From Fragum whitleyi (Eukaryota > Mollusca > Bivalvia > Cardiida > Cardiidae), in contig OX411543.1 in NCBI GenBank assembly GCA_948146395.1, positions 21,616,026 to 21,680,025 of the forward strand: a stretch of DNA of 64,000 nt, written 5' to 3'. The position numbers were made by a program, and so were the translations under genes. The notes under the pieces are model-generated. The model did no database searches. It was not told where the DNA came from and worked only from the letters and a program-made list of their open reading frames with translations. Shown here one piece after another: positions 1-11,558 of the stretch (position 1 is its first letter; each line of letters begins with the position of its first letter).

Positions 1-596
1 TTTAAGCATTTGAAGTGAGTTTTCTTAGTAAAAAATTTATGGGTGCTACTATTAGGGAGGGTACTATTATTAGAGGAAATATGGTATTCCATACAAAAGT
101 TTATAATGTATCTTTGAAAGAACAGAAAAATCATTTCATTTTCATCACAAAGTATTTGTACTTCTTGTGGAAAAGGAAAGACAAAATATCCCTGGATGGC
201 AGACAATATTTAATAGAATTATGTAAATGAAGTGATATCTCCATACTTTTGACAGATTATGGCAATTTGTTGTGTATGACAATGTGTTTATCCGTCTGTC
301 TGGGTGTTATCAATCACATGGGACAGGCAGATTTTCAAAAATTGATGTTCGAAATAACAAGAAATAACATCATAGCATAAATGTCCCTTCACAAAGCAAA
401 ATTAAATAAATCAAGAAAGTTCCATCCTACAAAAAGAAAGTGTCTACTACTTAAGTTAATTTTTGATATTTTCATTATATACCATGAATCTGCATGATTT
501 ACAAGCAAATACTATGACATTTCATTGAACAATAAAATTGTTGTCAACTTGTGATTTTTCTTGCAGAAAGAAACTCATGGTTGGTAAAAATATACA

Positions 597-1096
597 AATG
601 AAAACCGTGGTGGCTGTGGTATACTATAGATTTTTGTGACAATATCACCATGCTGGACCATTGTACTTGATTGCTGATCATGGTTGGCTAAATTATACAA
701 TAGAATACCATGGTGGCCATTTTATACTATAGATTTTTGTGACAATTTCACCATTGTGGATCATTATACTTGATTGTTGATCATGGTTGGCAAAAATAAA
801 CAATGGAATACCATGGTGGCCATGGTATACTGTTGATCATGGTTGGCAAAAATAAACAATGGAATACCATGGTGGCCATGGTATACTATAGATTTTTGTG
901 ACAATTTCACCATGGTGGACCATTGTTCTTGATTTTTGATCATGGTTGGCAAAAATATACAATGGAATACTGTGGTGGCCATGGAATACTGTTGATCATG
1001 GTTGGCAAAAATAAACAATGGAATACCATGGTGGCCATGGTATACTATAGATTTTTGTGACAATTTCACCATGGTGGACCATTGTACTTGATTTTT
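597..1096. repeat. CATGGTTGGC minisatellite-like array, left arm
   Basis: Long and short units alternate, each starting GATCATGGTTGGC and carrying ACCATGGTGGCCATGGTATA; the long ones add TATAGATTTTTGTGACAATT. At least five units are seen. The 102-codon minus-strand frame at 764-1072 is a shadow of this array. Confidence 0.8.
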
Positions 1097-2158
1097 AGCT
1101 CCACTGGCTGAAAGCCACTGGGGCTATTGTCATGGCGTTGTGTCCGTCGTGCGTCCGTCCGTCCGTCCGTCTGTGCGTCCGGTCGTAAACTTTTCTTTAA
1201 AAATCTTCTCCTCAGAAACTACTGGATGAATTTCAACCAAACTTCACAGGAATGATCCTTGGGTGATCCTCTTTCAAAGTTGTTCAAGAAATTTTGATCC
1301 AATGAAAAACATGGATTTAATGGGCGTGGCTAATTTCCAAATATGGTAAAAAGTGAGTTTTCTCAGATTCTAATCCATTGATACCAATTAAATTTTACAT
1401 GAATGATCCTTGGGTGACCCTTTATCAGTCTACAAAAAATCATTGTGATCGGAAGGAAAATATGCATTTTATGGGCGGAGGTCAATTCTCTTTATGTTAT
1501 ATAGTGGAAACTTTGAAAATCATTTTCTCAGAATGTTACAGATGGATATCAACCAAATTTCACTGGAATGATCCTTAAGTGACCCTTTATTAGTCTACAA
1601 AAAATCATTGTGATCGGATGGAAAATATGCATTTTATGGGCGGAGGTCAATTCTCAATATGTTATATAGTGGAAACTTTGAAAATCATTTTCTCAGAATG
1701 TAATTGATGGATATCAACCAAACTTCACAGGAATGATCCTTGAGTGACCCTTTATCAGTGTACCAAAAATTATTTTGATTGGATGAAAAATATGCATTTT
1801 ATGGGCAGAGGTCATTTCTCTATATGTTATATAGTGGAATATTTGAAAATCATTTTCTCAGAATCTAATTTTTGGATATCAACCAAATTTCACTGGAATG
1901 ATCCTTGAGTGACCCTTTATCAGTGTACCAAAAATTATTTTCATTGGATGAAAAATATGCATTTTATGGGTGGAGGTCATTTCTCAATATGTTAAATAGT
2001 GGAAACTATGAAAATCATTTTCTCAGAATGTAACTGATGGAATCATTTTCAACATCAGTTGAACCCCAAATATCTTAAAATCTAGTCAAAACATTTATTT
2101 GCTTTTACAAGAATTTCATGCCTGTGGAGCGACTCAAGCCATTCATGGCTTTCTAGTT
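1097..2158 (+). mobile_element. HINE-like (Helentron-type) element, AGCTCCACTGG ends, 165-bp core, copy 1
   Basis: The 5' end folds as AGCTCCACTGGC-TGAAA-GCCACTGGGGCT (11 of 12 pairs). A (CCGT)n tract near 1150 follows. Core units start GAATGATCCT at 1401, 1566, 1731 and 1896, a period of exactly 165 bp. The 3' end has GTGGAGC, which is complementary to the 5' GCTCCAC, then the perfect hairpin AAGCCATTCATGGCTT and the terminus CTAGTT. The host is a minisatellite (597-1096 and 2159-2300) that reads continuously if the element is removed. The copy at 58556 has the same ends and core and differs by 1 bp in length. No protein is encoded; open frames here are repeat shadows. Confidence 0.85.
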
Positions 2159-2300
2159 GATCATAGTTGGCAAAAATATACAATGGAATACCATGGTGAC
2201 CATGGTATAAACTAAATATTTTTGTGATGATTTCACCATTGTGGACCATTGTATTTTATTGTTGACCATGATTTACCATGGTCAGCTATTAAATACCTCA
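2159..2300. repeat. CATGGTTGGC array, right arm
   Basis: GATCATAGTTGGC, ATACCATGGTGACCATGG and a diverged TTTTTGTGATGATTTCACC continue the array at 597-1096 after the transposon at 1097-2158. Confidence 0.75.
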
Positions 2301-2419
2301 GTGATTTTTACATACATTTTGCCTAGGTTATTTTCAAAGCTTTTGAAATAGTTGGAAAACAAACACAAATAAAATATAAAAAATTCTATTTCCAGTTTCA
2401 AATATGGAGAGAGACTCAG

Positions 2420-2554
2420 TACAATTGGAGTAGATGGTTAGAGCAATGGGCTCCCCCAAACATGGGTTCCAGGGTTTGATCCTTGCATGGTCATGGAGAG
2501 GTTTTTTTGTGACACTTGTCTCCCACCAATATGCCTCCCACCAATAGCTGGATA
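2420..2554 (+). mobile_element. tRNA-derived SINE head
   Basis: An A-box-like AGATGGTTAGAGCAATGGG and a B-box-like GGGTTTGATCC lie about 45 bp apart, as in a tRNA-like SINE promoter. The body is cut by the foldback at 2555. Confidence 0.45.
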
Positions 2555-2640
2555 CAATTCAATGGGTCAGTGCAACACTATTGTAAGTGCCTATAGATAT
2601 ATAGGCACTTACAATAGTGTTGCGCTGACCCCTTGAATTG
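2555..2640. mobile_element. 86-bp palindromic foldback element
   Basis: It is a near-perfect palindrome with 41-bp arms and two mismatches, centred on CTATAGATATATAG. Arms include GGGTCAGTGCAACACTATTG. It belongs to a loose family (GCCTATA...TATAGGC centre, ends with GGCTCAGTGC) also seen at 10.7-11.0, 30.0, 50.7 and 58.0 kb. Confidence 0.75.
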
Positions 2641-2705
2641 TAAACCTAATGGGATGACCAGCTGGTTCCCATCTCTGAAAAGTTATAGTGGTGTATTATA
2701 CATGA

Positions 2706-3064
2706 TAAATGCCCGGGCAGGGCTGAGCCTAAGTAACAGGTCGTTGCACTTAAGGTTTAGGGAAATCAGCTTTCATCTGAAATAACCTTCTTCTAAAGAG
2801 AGTTGACATAAATAACTCGAGACCTTAACTCGTAGATTTGTAACCAAATCCTGGTAACTTCAGCTTGATTAAGCTGAAGTTACGAGGCCTTGGTAACCAA
2901 ATGATGAAATGTGTTCACTCTCTCAAAGCACGAGAATCCTTTATGTTTTAGGATACAGTTATTTGCACGCGTTAGCCATGATTACTGACTAAAATTTGAA
3001 AGAACCCAAACTATTGAAAAGTAAACTCGTCAAATTACGTCACGGCTAAGCCCCGCCCTGCCAG
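2706..3064. mobile_element. MITE with ~25-bp terminal inverted repeats
   Basis: GGGCAGGGCTGAGCC at 2716-2730 is matched in inverse by GGCTAAGCCCCGCCCTGCC near 3044-3062. An inner perfect hairpin, AACTTCAGCTTGATTAAGCTGAAGTT, lies at about 2854-2879. No coding capacity. Single copy in the window. Confidence 0.5.
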
Positions 3065-3084
3065 TTCATTAATTACGCAGAATA

Positions 3085-3150
3085 TAGTGTGAGAAATACC
3101 AGGGATCCATTGGTTGGGTGCTTCAGCTAATGCGATATAACTGAAAAACT
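3085..3150 (+). mobile_element. SINE family A, 3' fragment
   Basis: GTGTGAGAAATACCAGGGAT, ATCCATTGGTTGGGTGC and ATATAACTGAAAAACTG match the 3' part of the SINEs at 4930, 14359, 17695 and 26190. Confidence 0.6.
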
Positions 3151-3171
3151 GTAAAAAGAGATGTTAAGTTT

Positions 3172-3441
3172 ATGTCTGGCTCGTTGGCCCAGTGGTGAAC
3201 ATGCTCGACTTGTAACCTGGTGGTTTGGGGGTTGGAGCCCCACCGGAGGTGGATAATATGTATTTGGGTAGGACACTTTACAGACAAGGCTCCAATCCAC
3301 CCAGCTGTATAAGTGGGTAGAGGTTGTTAGAACCCATTGCCTCTCTGTCAATGTGTAGGATAAGATCTGGAAGGAGTTAGGACCACATTGGAAATAAGAG
3401 TCATTTGACCTTTTATCATGTTATCCTTGAGAAAAAAAAAA
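3172..3441 (+). mobile_element. SINE family B (tRNA-derived, poly-A tail)
   Basis: A tRNA-like head (GGCCCAGTGGTGAACATGC, then GGGGGTTGGAGCCCC) is followed by a body with GGACACTTTACAGACAAGGC and a terminal A13 run. The layout is that of a tRNA-derived SINE. The minus-strand frame at 3127-3351 is a shadow. Confidence 0.65.
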
Positions 3442-4929
3442 AAAATAGCATCATTTAAACAAAAGAAAATCATACATCTTTATTTTTATTGTCAAAGAAC
3501 ATTTAATTTATATTGCCAAACCTTTTTAAAAAGATCCAATCAAGCAGCCCTCAAATACAAGTGCACTTGATTTGTCACAAAAACCTGCATTGTTCTTTAT
3601 GAATCACTGAAACCTTGTCAATGCATTGAGTAAGCATGTCTGGAAAAATTGTTCAAAAATTATCAAGCAAATTTATCAAGCAAACAATAACTGATGAGGA
3701 ATTTTAAAAGTTATTAAAACTCTAAATCTTTTGAAAACGTGACAAAAATGCTTGGCAAACACTTGAAGTTATGTCAAAAAATGCATTCTTAAATTAAAGA
3801 CCCTTGAAAAAATAAATTATGTTGATTAAAGTTCTACAGATTTTTTGTTGTGTTTGTTTGTCTTGAATAAATTAAGTGTCAAGATAATAAAACTCATATT
3901 GTTGCTTAACTTCAAAACTGTTGTAACTACAGCTTGAATCAAGCTTTACTTGTAAGGTTTTGGAATTTAAAAAACATTGTATTATATAAAATTTGATTTA
4001 CATCTTTCAAGACATTCCTTATCTTTTACTGATGATGTTAATACTTACCTAATTTTTCAGAGCTTAAAGTTTCTTGGTTCTTTTTGTTGATAAAGCGTCA
4101 TGAATTCGAGAATAAAAATGGATGAAAAAAGAAAATCCAATGAGAAAAAATAGGAGAGATCGAATAAGAAATACTTTGGCAGACACATTGGCTATGAAAG
4201 TGTCTGGTTAAGGCTTGTAAATGCATAATTATGGTAATGAGCAATAAGTATATAAACTTTTGATAAATGTATAGCGAACAGATTTTTTGGTCCTTTCTGT
4301 TACATTTCCGTTACTTTTCCTTTAGTATATTTTTTTCAAATTGAGGGATCAGTGCTCTGAGAAAACAATTTTATAGAGAAAATAGTTTTGCGGACATATA
4401 CAAGCACATTATGGAAATAAGCAATAAGTATATAAACTTTTGATTAATTTATACATAGCTAATAGAAATTTTGTCCTTTGTGTTACATAGATTGCTAATG
4501 CTGGTCTTTTCTGTTATTTTTCCATTGAACTCATAAAATGTCAAAGAATTTGATGCATATCATAATTTTGGAAATGGTTCAATGAATCATTTTGAAAGAA
4601 GTGTGTATGAATGGTATTTAATAGCATAAAAGACCCAATGTACATGTCCTTTAAGCTAATTATGAAATAAACATGTAAGAAATGCAAGGTGATGGCTGTT
4701 AATCAACTTCAACCAGTCTGATCACCAATTTAAAAGTAGGCTGAGTAGAATAAGATTAAAATGCTAAACATATTGGCTCAGAATGCGAAATGCTTTAGAA
4801 GTTCAACATAATTAAAAGGTTTGAAATTTTAACTCTGACATATTTAATTTGACATTTATGTCATAGTTAGGGCAAAAATGATGATTTTATACATGTTTTA
4901 CTATGCTATTAAACACCCACTTAGAAACA
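3442..4929. other. AT-rich stretch without a gene; contains a direct duplication
   Basis: No coding signal. GAGCAATAAGTATATAAACT near 4239 recurs as AAGCAATAAGTATATAAACT near 4418, with further matching sequence after each (TTTTGAT, TTTGTCCTTT), an old direct duplication about 180 bp apart. A short foldback around TAACTACAGCTTGAATCAAGC lies at 3920-3945. Confidence 0.6.
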
Positions 4930-5210
4930 AATAGTTTGTGACCCTGGTCATTTTTCATTATGTCATTGTCCTAGCAATTGGCTTATAATTTAAAAGGTCC
5001 TGGGTTCAAATTTCTGAATATTTTTCTTTCACCAATGGGTTAAAAATCATAAATGTATGTGGGATAGCAGCTGGAGGCTAGGAAAGGTTTAAATGGTGGC
5101 ACTGGTGTGAGAAATACCAGGATTCCATTGTTAGGTGCTCCAGCTGCCATAACTGGAAGATTGTTGGAAGCAGTGAAACCCCATTCAAACAAACTAACCA
5201 TCAGCTTTTC
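4930..5210 (+). mobile_element. SINE family A
   Basis: A weak tRNA-like head ends in the B-box-like GGGTTCAAATTTC. The conserved body follows: CACCAATGGGTT, GATAGCAGCTGGAGGCTAGG, GTGAGAAATACCAGG, and the tail AAACCCCATTCAAACAAAC. Confidence 0.7.
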
Positions 5211-5254
5211 ACAGAGAGGGCTATATACATAAGCAGCTAATTTATGACCCCTTT

Positions 5255-5380
5255 CACCAGGGGTGTGGAAATATGAATTCTCTCCACTTGTTCATGGACA
5301 AGTAAAATGTGATTTTCTACTTGTCCAGGATTAAAATAAACTTGTCTGCAAAAAATAGAATAGAAAGGTTTTGATTTAAA
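5255..5380. repeat. Dispersed repeat with GGGGTGTGGAAATA start
   Basis: AGGGGTGTGGAAATA, CTCCACTTGTTCATGGACAA and CTACTTGTCCAGGAT match the repeat at 15055. The second half of that repeat (AAGATTTGCCCTGGTATTTA, GTTGGACAAGTTGGGCATT) is at about 6868-6940, beyond the transposon at 5395-6719. Confidence 0.55.
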
Positions 5381-5394
5381 AGAAGAAAATGTTG

Positions 5395-6719
5395 AAATGT
5401 CTGTCCGTCCGTCCGTCAACAATTTCTTTAAACATCTTCTCCTCCTAAACCACTGGGCCAATCAAGCTGAAACTTGGCAGGGATGTTCCTTGGGTTAAGC
5501 TCTTCAAAAGTTGTTAAAAGAATTTAAATCTATAAATAACTCTTGTTGCCATGGCAACAGAAAGGCTGAAAATTGCAAAAATCTAAGAAAAAATTCTTCT
5601 CCTCCTAAAACACAAGGCCAATTAAGCTGAAACATGGCAGAGATGTTCCTTGGGTGAAGCTCTTCAAAAGTTGTTAAAAAAAATTAATTTCATCAAAAAC
5701 TCTGGTTTCCATGGTAACGGAAAGGTTGAAAAATGGCCGAAAATGGCCGAAAATCTTAGAAAAAATTCTTCTCCTCCTAAACAACAAGGCCAATCAAGCT
5801 GAAACTTGGCAGAGATGTTCCTTGGGTGAAGCTCTTCAAAAGTTGTTAAAAGAATTCAATTTCATCAAAAACTCTGGTTTCCATGGTAACGGAAAGGTTG
5901 AAAAATGGCCAAAAATGGCTGAAAATCGTAGAAAAAAATCTTCTTCTCCTAAACAACTGGGCCAATCAAGCTGAAACTTTGCAGGGATGATTCTTAGATG
6001 AAGCTCTTCAAAAGTTGTTAAAATAATTTAATTTCATTAAAAAATCTGGTTTCCATGGTAATGGAAAGGTTGAAAAATGGCCGAAAATGGCTGAAAATCT
6101 TAGAAAAAATTCTTCTTCTCCCAAACCACTAGGCCAATCAAACTGAAACTTGGGAGGGATGATCCTTGGGTGAAGCTCTTCATAAGTTATTAAAATAATT
6201 TAAAGTCAATTAAAACTCTGGTTGCCATGGTATCGGAATGTCTGAAAAATGGCCGAAAGTGGCTGAAAATCTTAGAAAAAGTCTTCTCCTCCCAAACCAC
6301 TAGGCCAATCAAGATAAAACTTTGCAGGGATGATCCTTGGGTGAAGCTCTTCAAAAGTTGTTAAAATAATTTCATTTCTTCAAAAATTCTTGTTTCCATG
6401 GAAAAGGAAATGCTTAAAAATGGCATAAATTACCAAAATCTTAGAAAAAATTCTTTTCCTCCTTAACCACGAGGCCAATCAATTTTAAACTTAGCATGGA
6501 TGTTCTTAATGTGTAGGTCTACTAAAGTTGTTAAAAGAATTTGCCATGATAAGAGAAAAGTTGAAAATTTACGAAAATCAAAAAAAATCAAATTGCAGAA
6601 GAGCAAAATTTAACCACCCTAAATGTACATCAAACAAATTCTGGTATTCACAACATGGTTGACAAGTTATGAGTGACTAACTCAGGTGAGCGATATAGGA
6701 CCATCATGGTCCTCTTGTC
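5395..6719 (+). mobile_element. HINE-like element, 5' truncated, 160-173-bp core
   Basis: A short (GTCC)n tract at 5400-5418 leads into about seven tandem units whose TTCCTTGGGT-type motif falls at 5486, 5646, 5818, 5991, 6162, 6333 and 6503. The units carry CTTCTCCTCCTAAACCAC and GAAACTTGGCAG. The 3' end is complete: CAGGTGAGCGATATAGG, the hairpin AGGACCATCATGGTCCT and then CTTGT. No 5' terminal hairpin is present. It lies next to, and perhaps splits, a dispersed repeat seen at 5255-5380 and 6860-6960. Confidence 0.75.
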
Positions 6720-7253
6720 TTCATTAAATACAGTGTTTTCTACTCTTTGGTACAAATAATGATATTATATTTATACACTAGCTTTCAGCATCACAGCCGC
6801 CTTCATCAGGTGAATCCTATGAAATCCTTTGGTACAAACGATAAGCTTCTTGATCCATATAGTGCCATACCAAGATTTGCCCTGGTATTTATTTGTACTT
6901 GTCCAAAGGTAGAAAAGCCCATGTTGGACAAGTTGGGCATTGGAATTCAACACCCCTGTTTTCACAGTTATATACTTTGCATTGTTGATGTCTTGTAATC
7001 TCATTTAGTAAGTTCAGTGATATTCATTCAAGTAAAACATCAATAAACTTAGTATGTATTTCAGCCTTATTAGCAATAATTGATTAAAAATCTTAGATGC
7101 TATTTATAGAAAGCCTTTGATCTTGCTTATCAGTTAATGAACTGTCAACTGCAGCCTGTCTATTTCATACTATAATCTGATAAGTTCATTCAGACCCAGT
7201 GTGTTAGAAGTAAAACTTCCAGACTGCAAAATCCAACATATAAAAATTGAACC
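6720..7253. other. No gene seen; second half of the dispersed repeat
   Basis: 6868-6960 holds the repeat part described at 5255. The rest is unique AT-rich sequence with no supported reading frame. Confidence 0.5.
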
Positions 7254-7482
7254 ATTAGACTTTCCTGTTTTACAAAATTTTGGACCTGTCCAAATTCAAA
7301 GGTTTTGCAGACGAAAATTTAAAGTGGATTTAATTTGGAAAATAACCATTCAGTAGGTTAGAAAAGAGTGTGGAAAAAGAAGAAATTGCTTGTCAGAAGC
7401 AATTTCTTCTTTTTTCACAATGTTTTCTCAATCATAAAATCACAGGCACATAAAAAGCAGGGATTAAACAGCAAAGGGTTAA
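7254..7482 (+). mobile_element. TTAA-flanked MITE family 1 (piggyBac-like ends)
   Basis: It starts with a decayed CTTTCCTGTTTTAC, contains the hairpin GAAGAAATTGCTT-GTCAG-AAGCAATTTCTTC and ends AACAGCAAAGGGTTAA. Family ends are CCCTTT...AAAGGG next to TTAA, the target of piggyBac transposases. Five copies in the window. Confidence 0.75.
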
Positions 7483-7769
7483 AGGGCACTACTTTATTTT
7501 GAATCTATTAAGAACCCACAGGGACTGTTCCGTATGTAGTAACACTTGTGAACGAAACGTTCGTTCAGCAAAAATTAAAGCAACCGAATGAGTGATTTCT
7601 AGAACTCTATATTAACATGCACAGCAGAAACCTTGTAACTACAGCCTTTTCAAATTTGCAGTTTACAAAATGTTCTTTTGCACTCCAGTCTCAAAATAAT
7701 GGGCATACTAAAGAGGTTTTAAAAGTACAATAACTATTGACAATGACATTGACTAAATCTATTGATCAA

Positions 7770-8075
7770 GCTTCACTATCACTGATATATCAAGGGGTTG
7801 TGTGTTCAAACTCTGGCTTGGCCAACTTTCATCCCTCATTTGACAAAGTTAATGTGATACAAGTCAATCATGTCTCCTACCATTGGGTATTATGATAAGC
7901 AGTGCATCTAAGTTGGTTGAGCAGCTTGTGCCTCTGATAAAATGTTGTGTTTTTACAGGTCTGAGAAATTTCAGGAAACCATGGGTAGGTTTACCAGCCT
8001 TCATAATATAGCTGCAATAATTTTGAAAGTGACGTTAAACCCCATACAGAAAAAAACAAACAAACAGATTTAGTG
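7770..8075 (+). mobile_element. SINE-like repeat with ACGTTAAACCCCATACAG tail
   Basis: A B-box-like TGTGTTCAAACTCTGG near 7800 precedes a body ending GACGTTAAACCCCATACAG and an A/C-rich tail (AAACAAACAAAC), similar in tail to SINE family A but different in body. Confidence 0.45.
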
Positions 8076-8146
8076 AGACTACCTGTCTCATCCAAATCTT
8101 AATGCACTCATAAGTAATAAAAAGAAATGTCTGGCACATGCTTATT

Positions 8147-9352
8147 AGTCCCCCACCGGTTACCGGTTGGGGGACTATAGGTTTGCTCGATTCCGTCTGT
8201 CCGTCTGTCTGTCCGTCCGTCTGTCTGTCCGTCCGTCCATCCGTCCGTCTGTCCGTCACGCTTTTGTCCGGGCTATATCTTCTAAACCATATGTGCTAGC
8301 AACTTCAAACTTGGTACACTTATAGATCTCATTGAGGAGAAGTGTCATGTTCAAGAACCGTTACTCTGCCATGCCCACTTTTTGAGTTATTGCCCTTTGT
8401 TGTTTTTAGCCTTACATTCTTGTCCGGATCATATCTCCTAAACTATGTGTGCTAGCAACTTCAAACTTGATACACTTATAGATCTCATTCAGGAGAAGTG
8501 TCATGTTCAAGAACCGTTACTCTGCCACACCCACTTTTTGAGTTATTGCCCTTTGTTGTTTTTACCCTTACATTCTTGTCCGGATCATATCTCCTAAACC
8601 ATAAGTGCTAGCAACTTCAAACTTTGTACACTTATAGATCTCATTGAGGCCAAGTGTCATGTTCAAGATCCATAACTCTGCCACACCCACTTTTTGAGTT
8701 ATTGCCCTTTGTTGTTTTTAGCCTTACATTTTTGTCCGGATCATATCTCCTAAACCATTAGTGCTAGCAACTTCAAACTTTGTACACTTATAGATCTCAT
8801 TGAGGCGAAGTGTTATGTTCAAGATCCATAACTCTGCCACACCCACTTTTTGAGTTATTGCCCTTTGTTGTTTTTACCCTTACATTATTGTCGGGATCAT
8901 ATCTCCTAAACTATAAGTGCTAGCAACTTAAAACTTTGTACACTTATAGATCTTATTGAGGACAAGTGCCATGTTCAAGAACTGTTATTCTGCCACGCCC
9001 ACTTTTTGAGTTATTGCCCTTTGTTGTTTTTACCCTTACATTTTTGTCCAGATCATATCTCCTAAACCATAAGAGCTAGCAACTTCAAACTTTGTACACT
9101 GATAGATCTTATCGAGGACACATGTCATGTACAAGAACTGTTACTCTGCCATGTCCACTTTTTGAGTTATTGTCCTTTGTTGTTTTTAGTCTTACATTCT
9201 TGTCCGGATCATATCTCCTAAACTATAAGTGCTAGCAACTTTAAACTTTTACAGTTATAGATCTAGTATGTAGGAGATATATTATAAGAGAGGATTTTTT
9301 TTTATCCGGTGGGGGACTCCTGTATTGCATCGCAATACGACATGCACTTGTT
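8147..9352 (+). mobile_element. HINE-like element, AGTCCCCCACCGG ends, 156-bp core
   Basis: The 5' end is a strong hairpin (AGTCCCCCACCGG then CCGGTTGGGGGACT), followed by a (CCGT/CTGT)n tract at 8195-8257. Core units begin TGTCCGG at 8265, 8421, 8577, 8733, 8889, 9045 and 9201, always 156 bp apart with no indel. The 3' end carries TCCGGTGGGGGACT, the complement of the 5' stem, then the perfect hairpin GTATTGCATCGCAATAC and the terminus CACTTGTT. No coding capacity is seen; arginine-threonine-aspartate-rich minus-strand frames come from the microsatellite. Confidence 0.85.
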
Positions 9353-10520
9353 AATTTTTTCAAGGAGCATTTTAAAATTAGGAAATATAAGTGTACAGTT
9401 TTAGATCAGTCGGAGCGGTACGATATAAGGCAAGATTGAAAAATGATGCAGAGAGACGGGTAATGAAAGCAGAGTATTTTTGGAATCTTTCATACAATCA
9501 ATGGATATTACACATTAATGATTACTTTGAATTGCGGATGAAAATTAATAATCCTTAAGCCATGGATAAACTGGGTAAAGTCGCGGAACTGTTTCGACAG
9601 ATTAACGAAATTATTACATCAAAGAATTTCTTGGAGAAATGACAGCTGAGCATGTATAATAACTGGAACAATATGTAAGGCAATCAAATTACGCCATTAT
9701 GTAATTGAAAAAGATTGGTTTGACCTAAAGACCACCTATTAACAATACCTTACCAGTCTGACTCAAAAGCTTGGCTGTTTATCCCAAATTTAAAATGCCA
9801 ATTGCATATCAAAATTTTAGTGGTAAACTTGAGGTAAAACATATCATATAATTTCTGATAAACCTGAAAAATATTGTTGGTGAAGTAACAATTTCATTGA
9901 ATTCTCATTCTGCCAAATAGATTATACATCAATTTCATGAATTGCTTTCAATTTTCCAAGATCTTCATGTTAATCATGGTAGATTGCCATAAATCATACG
10001 TTAAAACCATTGTCGACATTAAGTGCAAAAGGGACCACTATAATTTTCCTCTATCAACTTATTTGTATGCATGAGTCCATTGTCAAGGTTTAGTCGTACG
10101 ATGACAAGTGAGTTCTTTGCTGATGACTTGTTGGCATTAATTCGGAGAAAATGAGATTTTTTCGACTGTCGTGTTCAACTAGGAATGATGGGATTTGTGT
10201 CTTTTTGTCTCTAAAGCTTTAAGGCTGTGACATCTTTATACCCTTGGGCATTAGATTGTTAGGATTTGAGAAATGCGATTTCCCCATCAATTGATGACTA
10301 ACGTTTTTTTTAGCACAGATACCAAATGCCATTAGAAGCGGTTTCGGAATCAAGGCGACATTGAAAATTAATCAAGTTTGAGGAATCTCAGATGCCATTT
10401 TTGAGCCCCTTTAGAGACTGAAAAATGTCAATATAGTACAGCAGCTTTTAAATGCTAAAAAACTGAAAAACTGTTTGCTACAATAGATACATATTATGTT
10501 TTTGCACCAACCTTTTGAGT
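9353..10520. other. No gene firmly seen; a 26-codon frame at 9562-9642
   Basis: The stretch is mostly unique with more CpG than the surroundings (ATCAGTCGGAGCGGTACG near 9405). At 9562 an ATG in good context opens 26 codons (MDKLGKVAELFRQINEII) ending in TGA at 9640. No homology is recognised; it could be a decayed coding remnant or chance. Confidence 0.3.
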
Positions 10521-10528
10521 TATTTGAT

Positions 10529-10567
10529 CCCTTCCCCCCCTCCGTCCCCCCTCCCCCCCCCCCCCCC
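10529..10567. repeat. C-rich low-complexity tract
   Basis: Runs of 6-15 C broken by TCCGT and CT. It accounts for the glycine-rich minus-strand frame there. Confidence 0.9.
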
Positions 10568-10639
10568 ATAAAAAGGAAAGTAAAAATGCTGCGGAGGATG
10601 CAACCGATTTATCAAGGTGTCCTTCACTGTGATCTGAAA

Positions 10640-11035
10640 GCAGAATATCAAGAAACAAGTACAGCATTGGTTTAGTACAAAACAGTTGTAACTGCCTATA
10701 AGTTTATAGGCAGTTAGAATATCAAGAAACAAGTACAGCATTGGCTTAGTACAAAACAGTTGTAACTGCCTATAAATTTATAGGCAGTTAGAATATCAAG
10801 AAACAAGTACAGCAATGGCTTAGTACAAAACAGTTGTAACTGCCTATAAGTTTATAGGCAGTTAGAATATCAAGAAACAAGTACAGCAATGGCTTAGTAC
10901 AAAACAGTTGTAACTGCCTATAAGTTTATAGGCAGTTAGAATATCAAGAAACAAGTACAGCACTTGCTTAGTACAAAACAGTTGTAACTGCCTATAAGTT
11001 TATAGGCAGTTACAACTGCTTTGTGCTGAGCCAAT
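10640..11035. repeat. Array of five 74-bp units, each with a perfect hairpin, ending in a full palindrome
   Basis: CAGTTGTAACTGCC starts at 10683, 10757, 10831, 10905 and 10979, exactly 74 bp apart. Each unit carries the hairpin AACTGCCTATAAG/TTTATAGGCAGTT. In the first four the right arm breaks off after CAGTTA and jumps to GAATATCAAGAAACAAGTAC; only the last has the complete arm (ACAACTGCTTTGTGCTGAGCC). The units are nearly identical. Confidence 0.9.
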
Positions 11036-11558
11036 GATATAAATGATGCAAATGATAGAGATACTTCAATCTGACAAAAAACAGACTTCCAAAAAAATAA
11101 ATCAATCTATCACAACCAATAAGACCCTTGTTTAAAGAAAATGAAACAATTTCTTTACAAAATGGAGAAATAACAATATAAGTCTGCGGTGTTAATTTTT
11201 GGATGGGAACCTCCCCAAAACCACATTAATAACGCATTATGATTTCTATCAGCATTACCTGAGAAAACATTTCAATTTGTGCATCAAGAAAACAGCCGTA
11301 GACATATCCCATTGGGGCATAAAACTTACAAAATACAAGAAAAATTGTTTTTGCAGAAAATCTCATTCGTTCCTTTGTTTTGCAATGAAATGGTAATGTA
11401 CTTACTTCAAAAACAATAGTTTCTGCATAACAACCCGGCAATTTATAAAGGACAGTCCAGCACTAAAATAAGAGGCTCGATTCTGTGCTAGTCTCGAACA
11501 CCATTCACAAGATTCAGACATCTGTGCTGTAACAGCAACCAGATTCTAATTTATAATA
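11036..11558. other. No gene seen; start of a decayed minisatellite
   Basis: Around 11460-11545 AGATTCAGACATCTGTGCTG matches the 34-bp minisatellite at 13813-14790. The rest is unique. Confidence 0.5.

Noticed and set aside
8035..8259. Minus-strand frame rich in TDRRTDGR repeats (similar ones near 5240, 19852 and 61422)
   Set aside because: These are translations of the (CCGT/CTGT)n microsatellite inside the transposons.
10683..11035. CRISPR-like array (regular repeats with palindromes)
   Set aside because: Units are identical along their whole length, so there are no variable spacers, and the genome is eukaryotic.
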